A stretch of DNA of 64,000 bases from Maribacter sp. 4G9 (GTDB lineage: Bacteria > Bacteroidota > Bacteroidia > Flavobacteriales > Flavobacteriaceae): assembly GCF_002742265.1 (NCBI RefSeq), contig NZ_MDGL01000045.1:41658-105657 (forward strand), given 5' to 3'. The position numbers were made by a program, and so were the translations under genes. A model generated the notes under the pieces. It did not search any database. It had not been told where the DNA came from and saw nothing but the letters and a program-made list of their open reading frames with translations. Positions 8,378-15,567 of the stretch are shown piece by piece (the stretch's first letter is position 1; every line of letters begins with the position of its first letter).

Positions 8378-9436
8378 ATGATTAAAACAGATATTCTTAT
8401 TATAGGGGCCGGTCCAACAGGTCTTTTTGCCGTTTTTGAAGCAGGATTATTACAATTAAAATGCCATCTTATCGATGCCTTGCCACAGGCGGGTGGACAA
8501 TGTTCCGAGATTTATCCCAAAAAACCGATCTATGATATTCCAGGTTTTCCGGAAGTTCTTGCCGGTGATTTGGTGGATAACCTCATGGAACAAATTAAAC
8601 CTTTCCAACCGGCTTTTACTTTAGGGGAGAGGGCTGAAACCATTGAAAAACAAGCTGATGGTACGTTTGTGGTCACCACAAATAAGGGGACCCAACATAA
8701 CGCTCCGGTAGTGGCCATTGCCGGAGGGCTTGGAAGTTTTGAGCCCAGAAAACCCTTGTTGGAGAATCTTTCGGAATATGAGGATAACGGGGTGTCCTAT
8801 ATGATTAAAGACCCTGAGGTGTATCGTGATAAAAGGGTCGTTATTGCAGGTGGTGGTGATTCTGCCTTGGATTGGAGCATATTTTTGGCCGATGTTGCAT
8901 CCGAAGTGACCTTGGTACACCGAAGAAACGAGTTTAGAGGGGCCCTGGATTCCGTTGAAAAGGTACAAAACCTCAAAAATCAAGGAAGGATCAACCTAAT
9001 AACCCCTGGAGAGATAGTAGGCTTACAAGGCGAAGGGCAATTAGAATCGGTTTCGATACGGAAAACTACCAACGCCGCCGAAGATATTACTTTGGAGGTA
9101 GATAATTTTATACCCTTGTTTGGACTTTCACCCAAATTAGGACCCATCGCGGATTGGGGTTTGGAAATTGAAAAAAATGCCATTAAAGTAGACACGTTCG
9201 ACTATCAAACCAATGTTCCCGGAATCTACGCCATTGGGGATGTTAATACGTATCCCGGTAAACTCAAATTGATTTTGTGTGGTTTCCATGAAGCCACATT
9301 GATGTGTCAAAGTGCCTATCAAAGAATATTTCCTGATAAAAAATACGTTCTAAAGTACACGACCGTTGGAGGTATTAACGGATTTGATGGCTCAAAAAAA
9401 GAAGCTCCCAAAGCAGTAATAAAGGAAATTACATAA
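8378..9436 (+). CDS. Ferredoxin-NADP reductase, thioredoxin-reductase-like (YumC type)
   Basis: A 352-residue flavoprotein that moves electrons between NADPH and ferredoxin. The start at ATG 8378 (MIKTDILIIGAGPTG) puts the FAD-binding GxGxxG at the N-terminus as in the family; a GTG 9 bp upstream is possible. Motifs are GAGPTG for FAD, GGGDSALDWS for NADPH near residue 165, and GIYAIGDVNTYPGKLKL near the C-terminus, which is typical of the Bacillus YumC/Chlorobium FNR group. It lacks the redox-active CxxC of true thioredoxin reductases. Its likely partner, a 2Fe-2S ferredoxin, lies downstream beyond an intervening four-helix-bundle gene. Confidence 0.92.
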   Translation: MIKTDILIIGAGPTGLFAVFEAGLLQLKCHLIDALPQAGGQCSEIYPKKPIYDIPGFPEVLAGDLVDNLMEQIKPFQPAFTLGERAETIEKQADGTFVVTTNKGTQHNAPVVAIAGGLGSFEPRKPLLENLSEYEDNGVSYMIKDPEVYRDKRVVIAGGGDSALDWSIFLADVASEVTLVHRRNEFRGALDSVEKVQNLKNQGRINLITPGEIVGLQGEGQLESVSIRKTTNAAEDITLEVDNFIPLFGLSPKLGPIADWGLEIEKNAIKVDTFDYQTNVPGIYAIGDVNTYPGKLKLILCGFHEATLMCQSAYQRIFPDKKYVLKYTTVGGINGFDGSKKEAPKAVIKEIT

Positions 9437-9437
9437 T

Positions 9438-9494
9438 GTGAAATAGTGAGTTAGTGAAATAGTGGATAATGAAATAGAGGATTGTGAGATAGTG
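9438..9494 (+). repeat. Degenerate 7/8-bp tandem array, left flank of four-helix-bundle gene
   Basis: Directly after the reductase stop codon the sequence is built from units like GTGAAAT, AGTGAGTT, AGTGAAAT, AGTGGAT, AATGAAAT and GTGAGAT. The core TTAGTG/ATAGTG also occurs, on the other strand, in the octamer array at 9915-9958, so the two arrays form an imperfect inverted pair around the gene at 9543. Confidence 0.7.
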
Positions 9495-9542
9495 TAGCGG
9501 ATGGAATTGCACATATTCAAATTTTTAAAATAGCAGAACAAA

Positions 9543-9890
9543 GTGACCATTCAACGATTTGAGGATTTAGTGGTCTGGCAAAAGGCGCAAGATTTGGCGG
9601 TTTTAGTTTATCAAAATTTTACGGATAGTAAAGATTTTGGATTTAGAGATCAGATTACTAGAGCCTCAGTATCAATTTCAAATAATATAGCCGAAGGGTT
9701 TGAAAGAAGCTCCAACCCAGATTTTAAACGTTTTCTTTATTTTTCATTGGCCTCCAATAGTGAACTTAGGTCTATGTTGTATCTTGCCAAACGATTAAAC
9801 TATATTGATTCGGCTTTGGCTCTGAAGCTGATAAATGAAACAAATGAAATATCTAAAATGCTATATTCATTTATTAAGTCAATGAAATAA
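9543..9890 (+). CDS. Four helix bundle protein (23S rRNA intervening-sequence/Avd-like family)
   Basis: A 115-residue, all-helical protein with the family hallmarks: FEDLVVWQKAQDL at the start, FRDQITRASVSISNNIAEGFER in the middle (key residues R, S, I, N, I, A, E, G) and SNSELRSMLYLAKRLNYI near the end. The family includes ORFs found in intervening sequences of 23S rRNA and resembles the Avd accessory protein of diversity-generating retroelements; the function of free-standing copies is not established. The start is GTG. The gene is odd in its place: it sits between the ferredoxin reductase and ferredoxin genes and is bracketed by short tandem arrays in inverted orientation. No reverse transcriptase or rRNA is nearby. 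Confidence 0.88.
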   Translation: MTIQRFEDLVVWQKAQDLAVLVYQNFTDSKDFGFRDQITRASVSISNNIAEGFERSSNPDFKRFLYFSLASNSELRSMLYLAKRLNYIDSALALKLINETNEISKMLYSFIKSMK

Positions 9891-9914
9891 ACATTATTTA
9901 ATTTAAACTTTTTT

Positions 9915-9958
9915 ACTAACCCACTAACCCACTAACCCACTAACCCACTAATAAACTA
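9915..9958 (+). repeat. Octanucleotide tandem array (ACTAACCC), right flank of four-helix-bundle gene
   Basis: Four perfect copies of ACTAACCC occupy 9915-9946, followed by ACTAATAA and ACTA, ending 9 bp before the ferredoxin start codon. Read on the minus strand the unit is GGGTTAGT, related to the AGTGAGTT units on the other side of the four-helix-bundle gene. Confidence 0.85.
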
Positions 9959-9966
9959 TATGGACT

Positions 9967-10299
9967 ATGTCCGATATCAAAATCAAAATAACCGACCGTG
10001 ACGGTGTACGGCACGAAGTAGATGCCCCAACCGATATGAACATGAACCTCATGGAAGTTGTTCGTTCCTATGAATTGGCTCCTGAAGGAACTATCGGGAT
10101 TTGCGGAGGAATGGCCATGTGCGCTTCCTGCCAATGCTATGTAAAATCTGACCATAACTTACCGGAGAAAAGTGACGATGAAGAGGCGATGCTAGCGGAG
10201 GCTTTTAACGTACGCGAAAATAGCCGACTGGGTTGTCAATTGCATATTACGGAGTCTATGGACGGACTGGAAGTGGAGCTTGCCCCTGAGGAACTCTAA
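9967..10299 (+). CDS. 2Fe-2S ferredoxin, adrenodoxin type
   Basis: A 110-residue soluble electron carrier. The four cluster ligands are Cys46, Cys52, Cys55 and Cys90, in the adrenodoxin-type pattern C-x5-C-x2-C ... C (ICGGMAMCASC and RLGCQL). The length and the acidic C-terminal region fit vertebrate-type and Isc-type ferredoxins used in Fe-S assembly or with a ferredoxin reductase. The upstream genes (Mrp, Nfu, ferredoxin-NADP reductase) support a shared Fe-S/electron-supply module. The octamer array ends just before this gene, so its leader is partly made of repeat. Confidence 0.94.
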   Translation: MSDIKIKITDRDGVRHEVDAPTDMNMNLMEVVRSYELAPEGTIGICGGMAMCASCQCYVKSDHNLPEKSDDEEAMLAEAFNVRENSRLGCQLHITESMDGLEVELAPEEL

Positions 10300-10303
10300 T
10301 AAA

Positions 10304-10341
10304 TTCAAGTTCAAATTCAAGAGTCAAGTTCAAATTCAAGA
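10304..10341 (+). repeat. 19-bp direct tandem repeat built of TCAAG/TTCAAA words
   Basis: Two copies of a 19-bp unit (TTCAAGTTCAAATTCAAGA, then the same with G for the first T) sit directly after the ferredoxin stop codon. Shorter heptamers (GAAACTA, GAAACTG, GAAGTTA) follow at 10381-10401. The words are related on the opposite strand to the array at 17787-17819. Confidence 0.8.
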
Positions 10342-10468
10342 ATCAATAACAAGACAAACCGAAAATTTAATTTTGCACGAGAAACTAGAAACTGGAAGTT
10401 ACTATTCAGAATAGTTTATATTGAATTTTTATTTGCGCTTGAACTTACGTTTTTTAGCTAACAGCCAA

Positions 10469-12208
10469 CTATATCCTCGCCTGATACGTAAACAAATTGT
10501 AATATCTACCCTCGGTAGCAATCAGCTCTTCATGGGTGCCTTGTTCGGCTATGCGACCATTTTCAATGACCAAGATTTGATCGGCCTTTCTAATGGTACT
10601 CAAACGGTGGGCAATTACGAAAGTGGTTCGGCCTTTGGTAAGTTGAGCCAAACTTTTCTGGATTAGGGATTCGCTCTCGGTATCCAGGTTGGAAGTGGCT
10701 TCGTCCAGTATCAAAATTTGGGGATTTGCCAGTACGGCACGTGCAATGGCGATACGTTGTCGTTGGCCGCCTGAAAGTTTTACCCCACGCTCCCCAATGA
10801 CCGTGTCCAGACCATCATCAAATCTATCGGTGAATTCATCAACATAAGCAGCTTTAACGGCATCCCGTAGTTCTTGCTCGGTAGCATCCGGCCTGGGGAA
10901 AAGAATATTTTCACGGATGGTGCCTTCAAATAGAAAGTCGTCCTGTAGGACTACTCCCAAAAACTGTCGGAAACTGGTCAGGTCAACCTTTGAAAGGTCA
11001 ATACCATCAATGGTTATGGTTCCTGAATCCGGATTTAAAAAACTGGCCGCCAAACCTGCAATAGTCGATTTTCCGGAACCGGAGCTCCCAACAAGCGCTA
11101 TGACATCCCCGGCCTTGGCCTCAAAACTGATATTGTGCAATACCTCCTTGTCCTCCTCATAGGCAAAGGAAACATCTTCAAAGCGCATGTCGCCTTTTAT
11201 TTGTTCTAGCTCAATGGTCCTGTCCTTATCATCCGCTTCGGTCACTTGATTCATAAGTTCTTCGGTACGGTCCAATCCGGCCAAGGCTTCGGTAAGCTGA
11301 CTTCCTATATTGCTCATTTGAACGATGGGGGCGACCATAAGGGCCAATAGAAAGGTAAATTCAAAATATTCACCCGTACTTAATTCGCCCTGCATCATTT
11401 TGTACCCTCCAAAACCCATCATAATGCCTGTGGTGGCCAATCCTAAAAGAAAGGTGGAGGAACTTGTCATTACCGCTGTGGCCGTTAAGCTTTTCTTTAC
11501 ATTTTGGTATAAACGTTCCACGCCTTCTTCAAATACTTTTCCTTCTTGTTCTTCGGCATTAAAGCCTTTAATGACCCGTATTCCTCCAAGAGTTTCCGTT
11601 AGTCGGCCTTTCACCTCTGCATTTATTTTGCCTCTTTCCCTAAAAACGGGTCTAATGATCTTGAAGGCTTTTAAGGCAATGACTGCAAACAATATTAAGG
11701 GAATAAAGGTCAGCAAGGTCATGGTGGGGCTAATACGTAACAAGAGGATAAGGGAAACCACCGCCGTAATGGTTCCTCCAACCAATTGTACAAGGCCGGT
11801 TCCTATAAGGTTGCGTACACCCTCCACATCGCTCATGATTCTGGATACCAGTGCGCCCGACTTTGTATTGTCAAAAAAACGAATGGGCAGGGCAAGTACT
11901 TTTTTTTGAACCTGTGCACGTAGTTCCGATATCATAAACTGCGCCTGTATACTCAGTACTTTTGTCAATAGAAAGGACATAATGGCTTGTACCAGAAACG
12001 AAAGAATTACAACGATTACCAGAATTTTTAAAAAGTCATAGTCCTTATTGGGAACAATATCATCCAAAAAGTACCGAAGGGACACCGGGGCCACAAAACT
12101 TGCCGCCTTACTGATTACGATGAGCAAGAGTCCAATAAAAACCAGTTTTCTTCTGGGCCAAATGATGGTTTTAAATGCCTGTAGGATACTAACCTTTTTT
12201 TCTGCCAT
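10469..12208 (-). CDS. ABC exporter, fused permease-ATPase (MsbA-like)
   Basis: A 579-residue half-transporter that would dimerise in the inner membrane. The N-terminal 310 residues hold six membrane helices of an ABC type-1 exporter domain; the C-terminal 240 residues are the ATPase, with Walker A VGSSGSGKST, signature LSGGQRQRIAIARA, Walker B ILILDEATSNLD and switch His in VIAHRLST. MsbA itself flips lipid A, but this length and motif set is shared by many lipid, peptide and drug exporters, so the substrate is open. The ATG is preceded within 10 bp by TATTTTTG on the same strand, a -7-like word. The gene is monocistronic as far as can be seen. Confidence 0.93.
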   Translation of the reverse strand: MAEKKVSILQAFKTIIWPRRKLVFIGLLLIVISKAASFVAPVSLRYFLDDIVPNKDYDFLKILVIVVILSFLVQAIMSFLLTKVLSIQAQFMISELRAQVQKKVLALPIRFFDNTKSGALVSRIMSDVEGVRNLIGTGLVQLVGGTITAVVSLILLLRISPTMTLLTFIPLILFAVIALKAFKIIRPVFRERGKINAEVKGRLTETLGGIRVIKGFNAEEQEGKVFEEGVERLYQNVKKSLTATAVMTSSSTFLLGLATTGIMMGFGGYKMMQGELSTGEYFEFTFLLALMVAPIVQMSNIGSQLTEALAGLDRTEELMNQVTEADDKDRTIELEQIKGDMRFEDVSFAYEEDKEVLHNISFEAKAGDVIALVGSSGSGKSTIAGLAASFLNPDSGTITIDGIDLSKVDLTSFRQFLGVVLQDDFLFEGTIRENILFPRPDATEQELRDAVKAAYVDEFTDRFDDGLDTVIGERGVKLSGGQRQRIAIARAVLANPQILILDEATSNLDTESESLIQKSLAQLTKGRTTFVIAHRLSTIRKADQILVIENGRIAEQGTHEELIATEGRYYNLFTYQARI

Positions 12209-12322
12209 GATGCAAAAATACCTTTTTGTTTAGAAGTGTATGGAATAACTTTAAGAAGCCAACAAAAAATTGATCTTATAACAAAAGTTCCATTCATTTG
12301 ATTTCAGATGTTCTTGGGATGA

Positions 12323-12997
12323 CTATTTCAATATGCTGCCATCCTCCATTTCAATGATGCGATCCGTACGTTTAGCAAAATCATTGTCGTGGGTTACTAC
12401 CAAAAGGGAAAGCCCCTTTTCTTGGGCAAGATTCTTAAAGATATTAAAGACATTTTCAGAATTATGACTATCTAGGTTTCCAGTGGGTTCATCGCCCATT
12501 AGAATGGTAGGGTTATTGATCAATGCACGGGCTATGGCCACACGTTGTTTTTCACCACCAGAAATGCGGGAAGCCCTTTGTTGGGCCAAATGCCCAATAT
12601 GGAGCATTTTCAATTTTTCTTGGGCGTCATGTTCAATTTCCTCCAAGGATTTTTCGGCGAGTTTTTTTGCGGGTAGCATCACGTTCTCAAGTACGCTGAA
12701 TTCCGAGAGAAGATAATGAAACTGAAATACAAACCCTATGTGCCTGTTTCTTATCCTTGAAAGTTCCTCATTGGATTTACCCGTTATTAGTTGACCATTT
12801 AGATAAAGTTCACCTGTATATTCCGTATCCATAGTGGACAGAATATAAAGCAACGTAGATTTTCCACAACCGGACTTTCCTACTATTGAGGTAAATTCCC
12901 CGGGTTGAATCCCAAAGGAAATATCCTTTAGCACATGGAAATCCTTGGGTTTGTAGAAGTGTTTATTGATGTTCCTTGTTTCAAGTACTAATTTCAT
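12323..12997 (-). CDS. ABC transporter ATP-binding protein (LolD/DevA type)
   Basis: A 224-residue ATPase of the MacB/LolD/DevA group. Walker A is GKSGCGKST near residues 38-46, the Q-loop is in GFVFQFHYLLSEFS, the signature is ISGGEKQRVAIARAL, Walker B is ILMGDEPTGNLD, and the switch His is in LLVVTHDND. It is the last gene of an adaptor-permease-ATPase operon and starts 17 bp after the permease stop. That order is that of DevBCA-type exporters. It should energise the permease next to it. Confidence 0.93.
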   Translation of the reverse strand: MKLVLETRNINKHFYKPKDFHVLKDISFGIQPGEFTSIVGKSGCGKSTLLYILSTMDTEYTGELYLNGQLITGKSNEELSRIRNRHIGFVFQFHYLLSEFSVLENVMLPAKKLAEKSLEEIEHDAQEKLKMLHIGHLAQQRASRISGGEKQRVAIARALINNPTILMGDEPTGNLDSHNSENVFNIFKNLAQEKGLSLLVVTHDNDFAKRTDRIIEMEDGSILK

Positions 12998-13014
12998 GAC
13001 GTAGGTTTGGGGCT

Positions 13015-14277
13015 TTAGGTTCCCCTGATTATTTTAATCGGATCCATATTTTTTGCTTTATTGGCAGGTAGATATCCGGCGATAAAGGTGGATAGTAAGG
13101 CAAAGCCGATACCTATGACATAATAGAGCGGATTATAATTGATGGGATAGGTTTTTATTGTGGGAAGTGCCTCGGTCTCAAAAGGTGTGTTGTCTATCAA
13201 TACCGAAAGTCCAAACCCAACCATAAGGCCCAGAATACCGCCCAAAAGCCCAATAATGACTGCCTGACTGATGAAAATAAGGGACACGTCCCTTCCCGAA
13301 AACCCCGTGGCTTTTAAGATGGCAATATCCTTCATTTTCTCATAGATCAGCATATTGAGAATGTTATAAATACCGAATCCGGCAACGATCAACAAGGTGA
13401 GGGAAACAGCATAGGTAATAAGGTTTCGTATGCTTGACCCTGTTTCGAACTGTGCATTGGCTTCTTTGATATCTATGGCCTGGATATCAAATTGTCTCTC
13501 CAACCTTTTTGCCATAGCGGGCGCCGCTTCTATATCAAACAATTTTATATGAATGTCCGTGATATAGTTTTCAGGTTGCCCTAAAATTCGTTGGGCCGTT
13601 TTCAGGTTCACATAGCTCTGGGCATTATCGATTTCTGCCAATCCGCTTTGATAGATACCTACAATTTTTAGGGGGAAAATGGAGCCCGAAACCGTGGCAA
13701 CCTGAATTCGGTCACCTACCGAGAGCGACATTTTATCCGCGAGCCCCGCACCAAGTAAAATGCCATTGGCGTTGTTTTTTAAGGCTTCTGGACTACCCGA
13801 TACAATATAGTCGTTGATGTTGGAAAGTCGGGCTTCTTCCATAATGTCGGCCCCAATCAGAATACCCCCTAATTCTATTGAACCTGAAAGATAGAAAATC
13901 TGGGCCTGCAACTGCGGGGTAGCGCCCTTAACGTCCTCTTTGGTTTTAAGATACTTTAAAATGGGCAGTGCATTGTGAATTTTTATTTGAGTTTCCTTGG
14001 GTTTTATGGATGTAACGACATTGAACGCCCCCTTAAAATCGGTATATAGGGAAACGGGTTGCTTTTTGGAAGGTGCAATTTCGTTGTATAATCGAATATG
14101 GGGTGTACGATTAAGGGTTAGTCCGTCGAGTAGGTTGTTCAACCCGGTCATGAAGCCGGCCATGGTAATATAGGCCCCTATACCAAAAGTTACACCTAGG
14201 GCAGCGGTCACTGTACTTTTCATCTTGGTCGTTAGATGTGTTCGTGCAATTTTTAAGATGACACTCCAGTTGGTCAT
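13015..14277 (-). CDS. ABC transporter permease, FtsX/LolE-DevC type
   Basis: A 420-residue inner-membrane permease with the four-helix MacB/FtsX topology: one helix near residues 20-42, a periplasmic domain of about 230 residues, then three helices near 285-310, 335-365 and 385-410. The segment MKDIAILKATGFSGRDV is the usual cytoplasmic coupling motif. The start codon overlaps the adaptor stop codon by 4 bp, which points to coupled translation. With the adaptor and ATPase it forms a MacAB/DevBCA-like exporter. No TolC-like outer-membrane partner lies in the window, so one encoded elsewhere would be needed. Confidence 0.92.
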   Translation of the reverse strand: MTNWSVILKIARTHLTTKMKSTVTAALGVTFGIGAYITMAGFMTGLNNLLDGLTLNRTPHIRLYNEIAPSKKQPVSLYTDFKGAFNVVTSIKPKETQIKIHNALPILKYLKTKEDVKGATPQLQAQIFYLSGSIELGGILIGADIMEEARLSNINDYIVSGSPEALKNNANGILLGAGLADKMSLSVGDRIQVATVSGSIFPLKIVGIYQSGLAEIDNAQSYVNLKTAQRILGQPENYITDIHIKLFDIEAAPAMAKRLERQFDIQAIDIKEANAQFETGSSIRNLITYAVSLTLLIVAGFGIYNILNMLIYEKMKDIAILKATGFSGRDVSLIFISQAVIIGLLGGILGLMVGFGLSVLIDNTPFETEALPTIKTYPINYNPLYYVIGIGFALLSTFIAGYLPANKAKNMDPIKIIRGT

Positions 14278-15395
14278 TCTTCGGGCTTTAGGATGGGGGT
14301 GTTTTCATCTATTCCGTCCAGAACTTCCACCTGATCTAGGCTCTGCAGTCCAATTTTCAGCTGTACGATCCCCTCATTTGTACGTACTTGATTCCCATTG
14401 ATCAAATAGGATTTGGGCAGGGTCAATACATTTTCCTTTTCAGCAATAATGATATTACCCTCCCCTGCCAATCCCGGATATAAGGTTTTTGGGGGGTCTT
14501 TAAAAATACCCTCAACCTTGAACGTCTGTGAACGTTCATCTTTTCTTGGATAAATTTTATGGATGGATGCTTCAAAAACGTTGTTTTTATAGGCATCCAA
14601 GGTAACCAGTACTTGCAACCCTAGGGAGATTTTTACAATATCCACTTCGTCCACAAGCAACTCGATTATAAATACATCCTTACTGCCTACCGCTGCCAAA
14701 GGTTCCATAGTGGTTACAATTTCCCCGGGTTGCTTAAAAAGCGCATATACTTTTCCGTTTATTTTACTTTTAACTGTAAAATCCGCTACATTGGTTTTTG
14801 CGGTTTCATAACTGTTACGGGCTTGCTGCCATTGCGTGGAAAGTTCTTTTTTTGTGCGATCGTAGCGATTTTTAGCCAATCGAAATTTGTTTTGGGAGAG
14901 TTCATAGGCCAATTTTTTATTCTCAAACTGTACTTGGGAACCGATCTGTTGCTCCCAAAGTCTTTTTTGCCGAAAATAATTGATAGAATCGTTCCTTAAG
15001 GCAAGTAGGGCTGCTTGAATTTCATCCTCCAATGCGGTTAGAACGGCGGCACTGCCCTTGTAATTTTCCTCTGCCAAATTCAGGTTTAATCGGGCATTAT
15101 CCGCATTGAGTTCTGGTGCGGAGTTTATAATCTGTAACAAAGGATCTCCATTTTTGACCAAATCGCCCTCTTCCACCAAATTATTTTTCAAAATTCCGGA
15201 TACGGCGGCAAATGCCTGATAAAGACTATCCGGTTGAACCGTAACCGAGGCATAGACAGATTCTGTCATGAACATTTTCTTAGGATAGACCTTTTCCTCT
15301 TGATCCCCGCAGGAAATGAACCATAACGTGATGAAGAATAAAGCAACTTTTCTCAATGGACCGTTTCTTTGCGTACCGGTATGGTTAAATACCAA
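14274..15395 (-). CDS. Periplasmic adaptor (HlyD/MacA/DevB-like) lipoprotein
   Basis: A 373-residue membrane-fusion protein that would link the inner-membrane ABC permease to an outer-membrane channel. The lipobox FISC follows a hydrophobic stretch, so it is probably lipid-anchored. The lipoyl half-motifs are present (VSGILKNNLVEEGDLVKNGD and INGKVYALFKQPGEIV), separated by an alpha-helical hairpin of about 110 residues, with a beta-barrel domain after. The ATG at 15395 gives a rather long polar region before the signal; a TTG at 15356 (LRKVALFF) would give a more normal lipoprotein signal and may be the true start. It is the first gene of the efflux operon. Confidence 0.9.
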   Translation of the reverse strand: MVFNHTGTQRNGPLRKVALFFITLWFISCGDQEEKVYPKKMFMTESVYASVTVQPDSLYQAFAAVSGILKNNLVEEGDLVKNGDPLLQIINSAPELNADNARLNLNLAEENYKGSAAVLTALEDEIQAALLALRNDSINYFRQKRLWEQQIGSQVQFENKKLAYELSQNKFRLAKNRYDRTKKELSTQWQQARNSYETAKTNVADFTVKSKINGKVYALFKQPGEIVTTMEPLAAVGSKDVFIIELLVDEVDIVKISLGLQVLVTLDAYKNNVFEASIHKIYPRKDERSQTFKVEGIFKDPPKTLYPGLAGEGNIIIAEKENVLTLPKSYLINGNQVRTNEGIVQLKIGLQSLDQVEVLDGIDENTPILKPEE

Positions 15396-15426
15396 TGGAT
15401 TAGATTACCAAATTACCGTGTTTATT

Positions 15427-15434
15427 CAAAGCTA
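15427..15434 (-). promoter_or_regulatory. Candidate -7 promoter element (TAGCTTTG) of the efflux operon
   Basis: On the minus strand TAGCTTTG matches TAnnTTTG perfectly, 31 bp before the first possible adaptor start codon. A TTG lies 16 bp further upstream (15451-15453), slightly closer than the usual spacing. Confidence 0.4.
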
Positions 15435-15567
15435 CATGATTTTAAGCGTACAAAAACTGACAATCGTCATAACATACGGCCCTGTTTTTTTAAAAATGAA
15501 GGAGCGTATACTTAATTTGGTAAAAGAGGATACATTTATGTACCTTCAAAAGCGTAAAGAATAGTGT

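Noticed and set aside
4314..9958. CRISPR-like arrays
   Set aside because: Repeat units are 7-8 bp without spacers and no cas genes are present.
11325..11909. Open frame of 194 codons on the plus strand
   Set aside because: Antisense to the MsbA-like exporter and low in complexity of any known domain; a shadow of the real frame.
15316..15564. 82-codon open frame between adaptor and penicillin acylase
   Set aside because: Starts inside the adaptor gene on the other strand and shows no domain; the region is better explained as divergent promoters.
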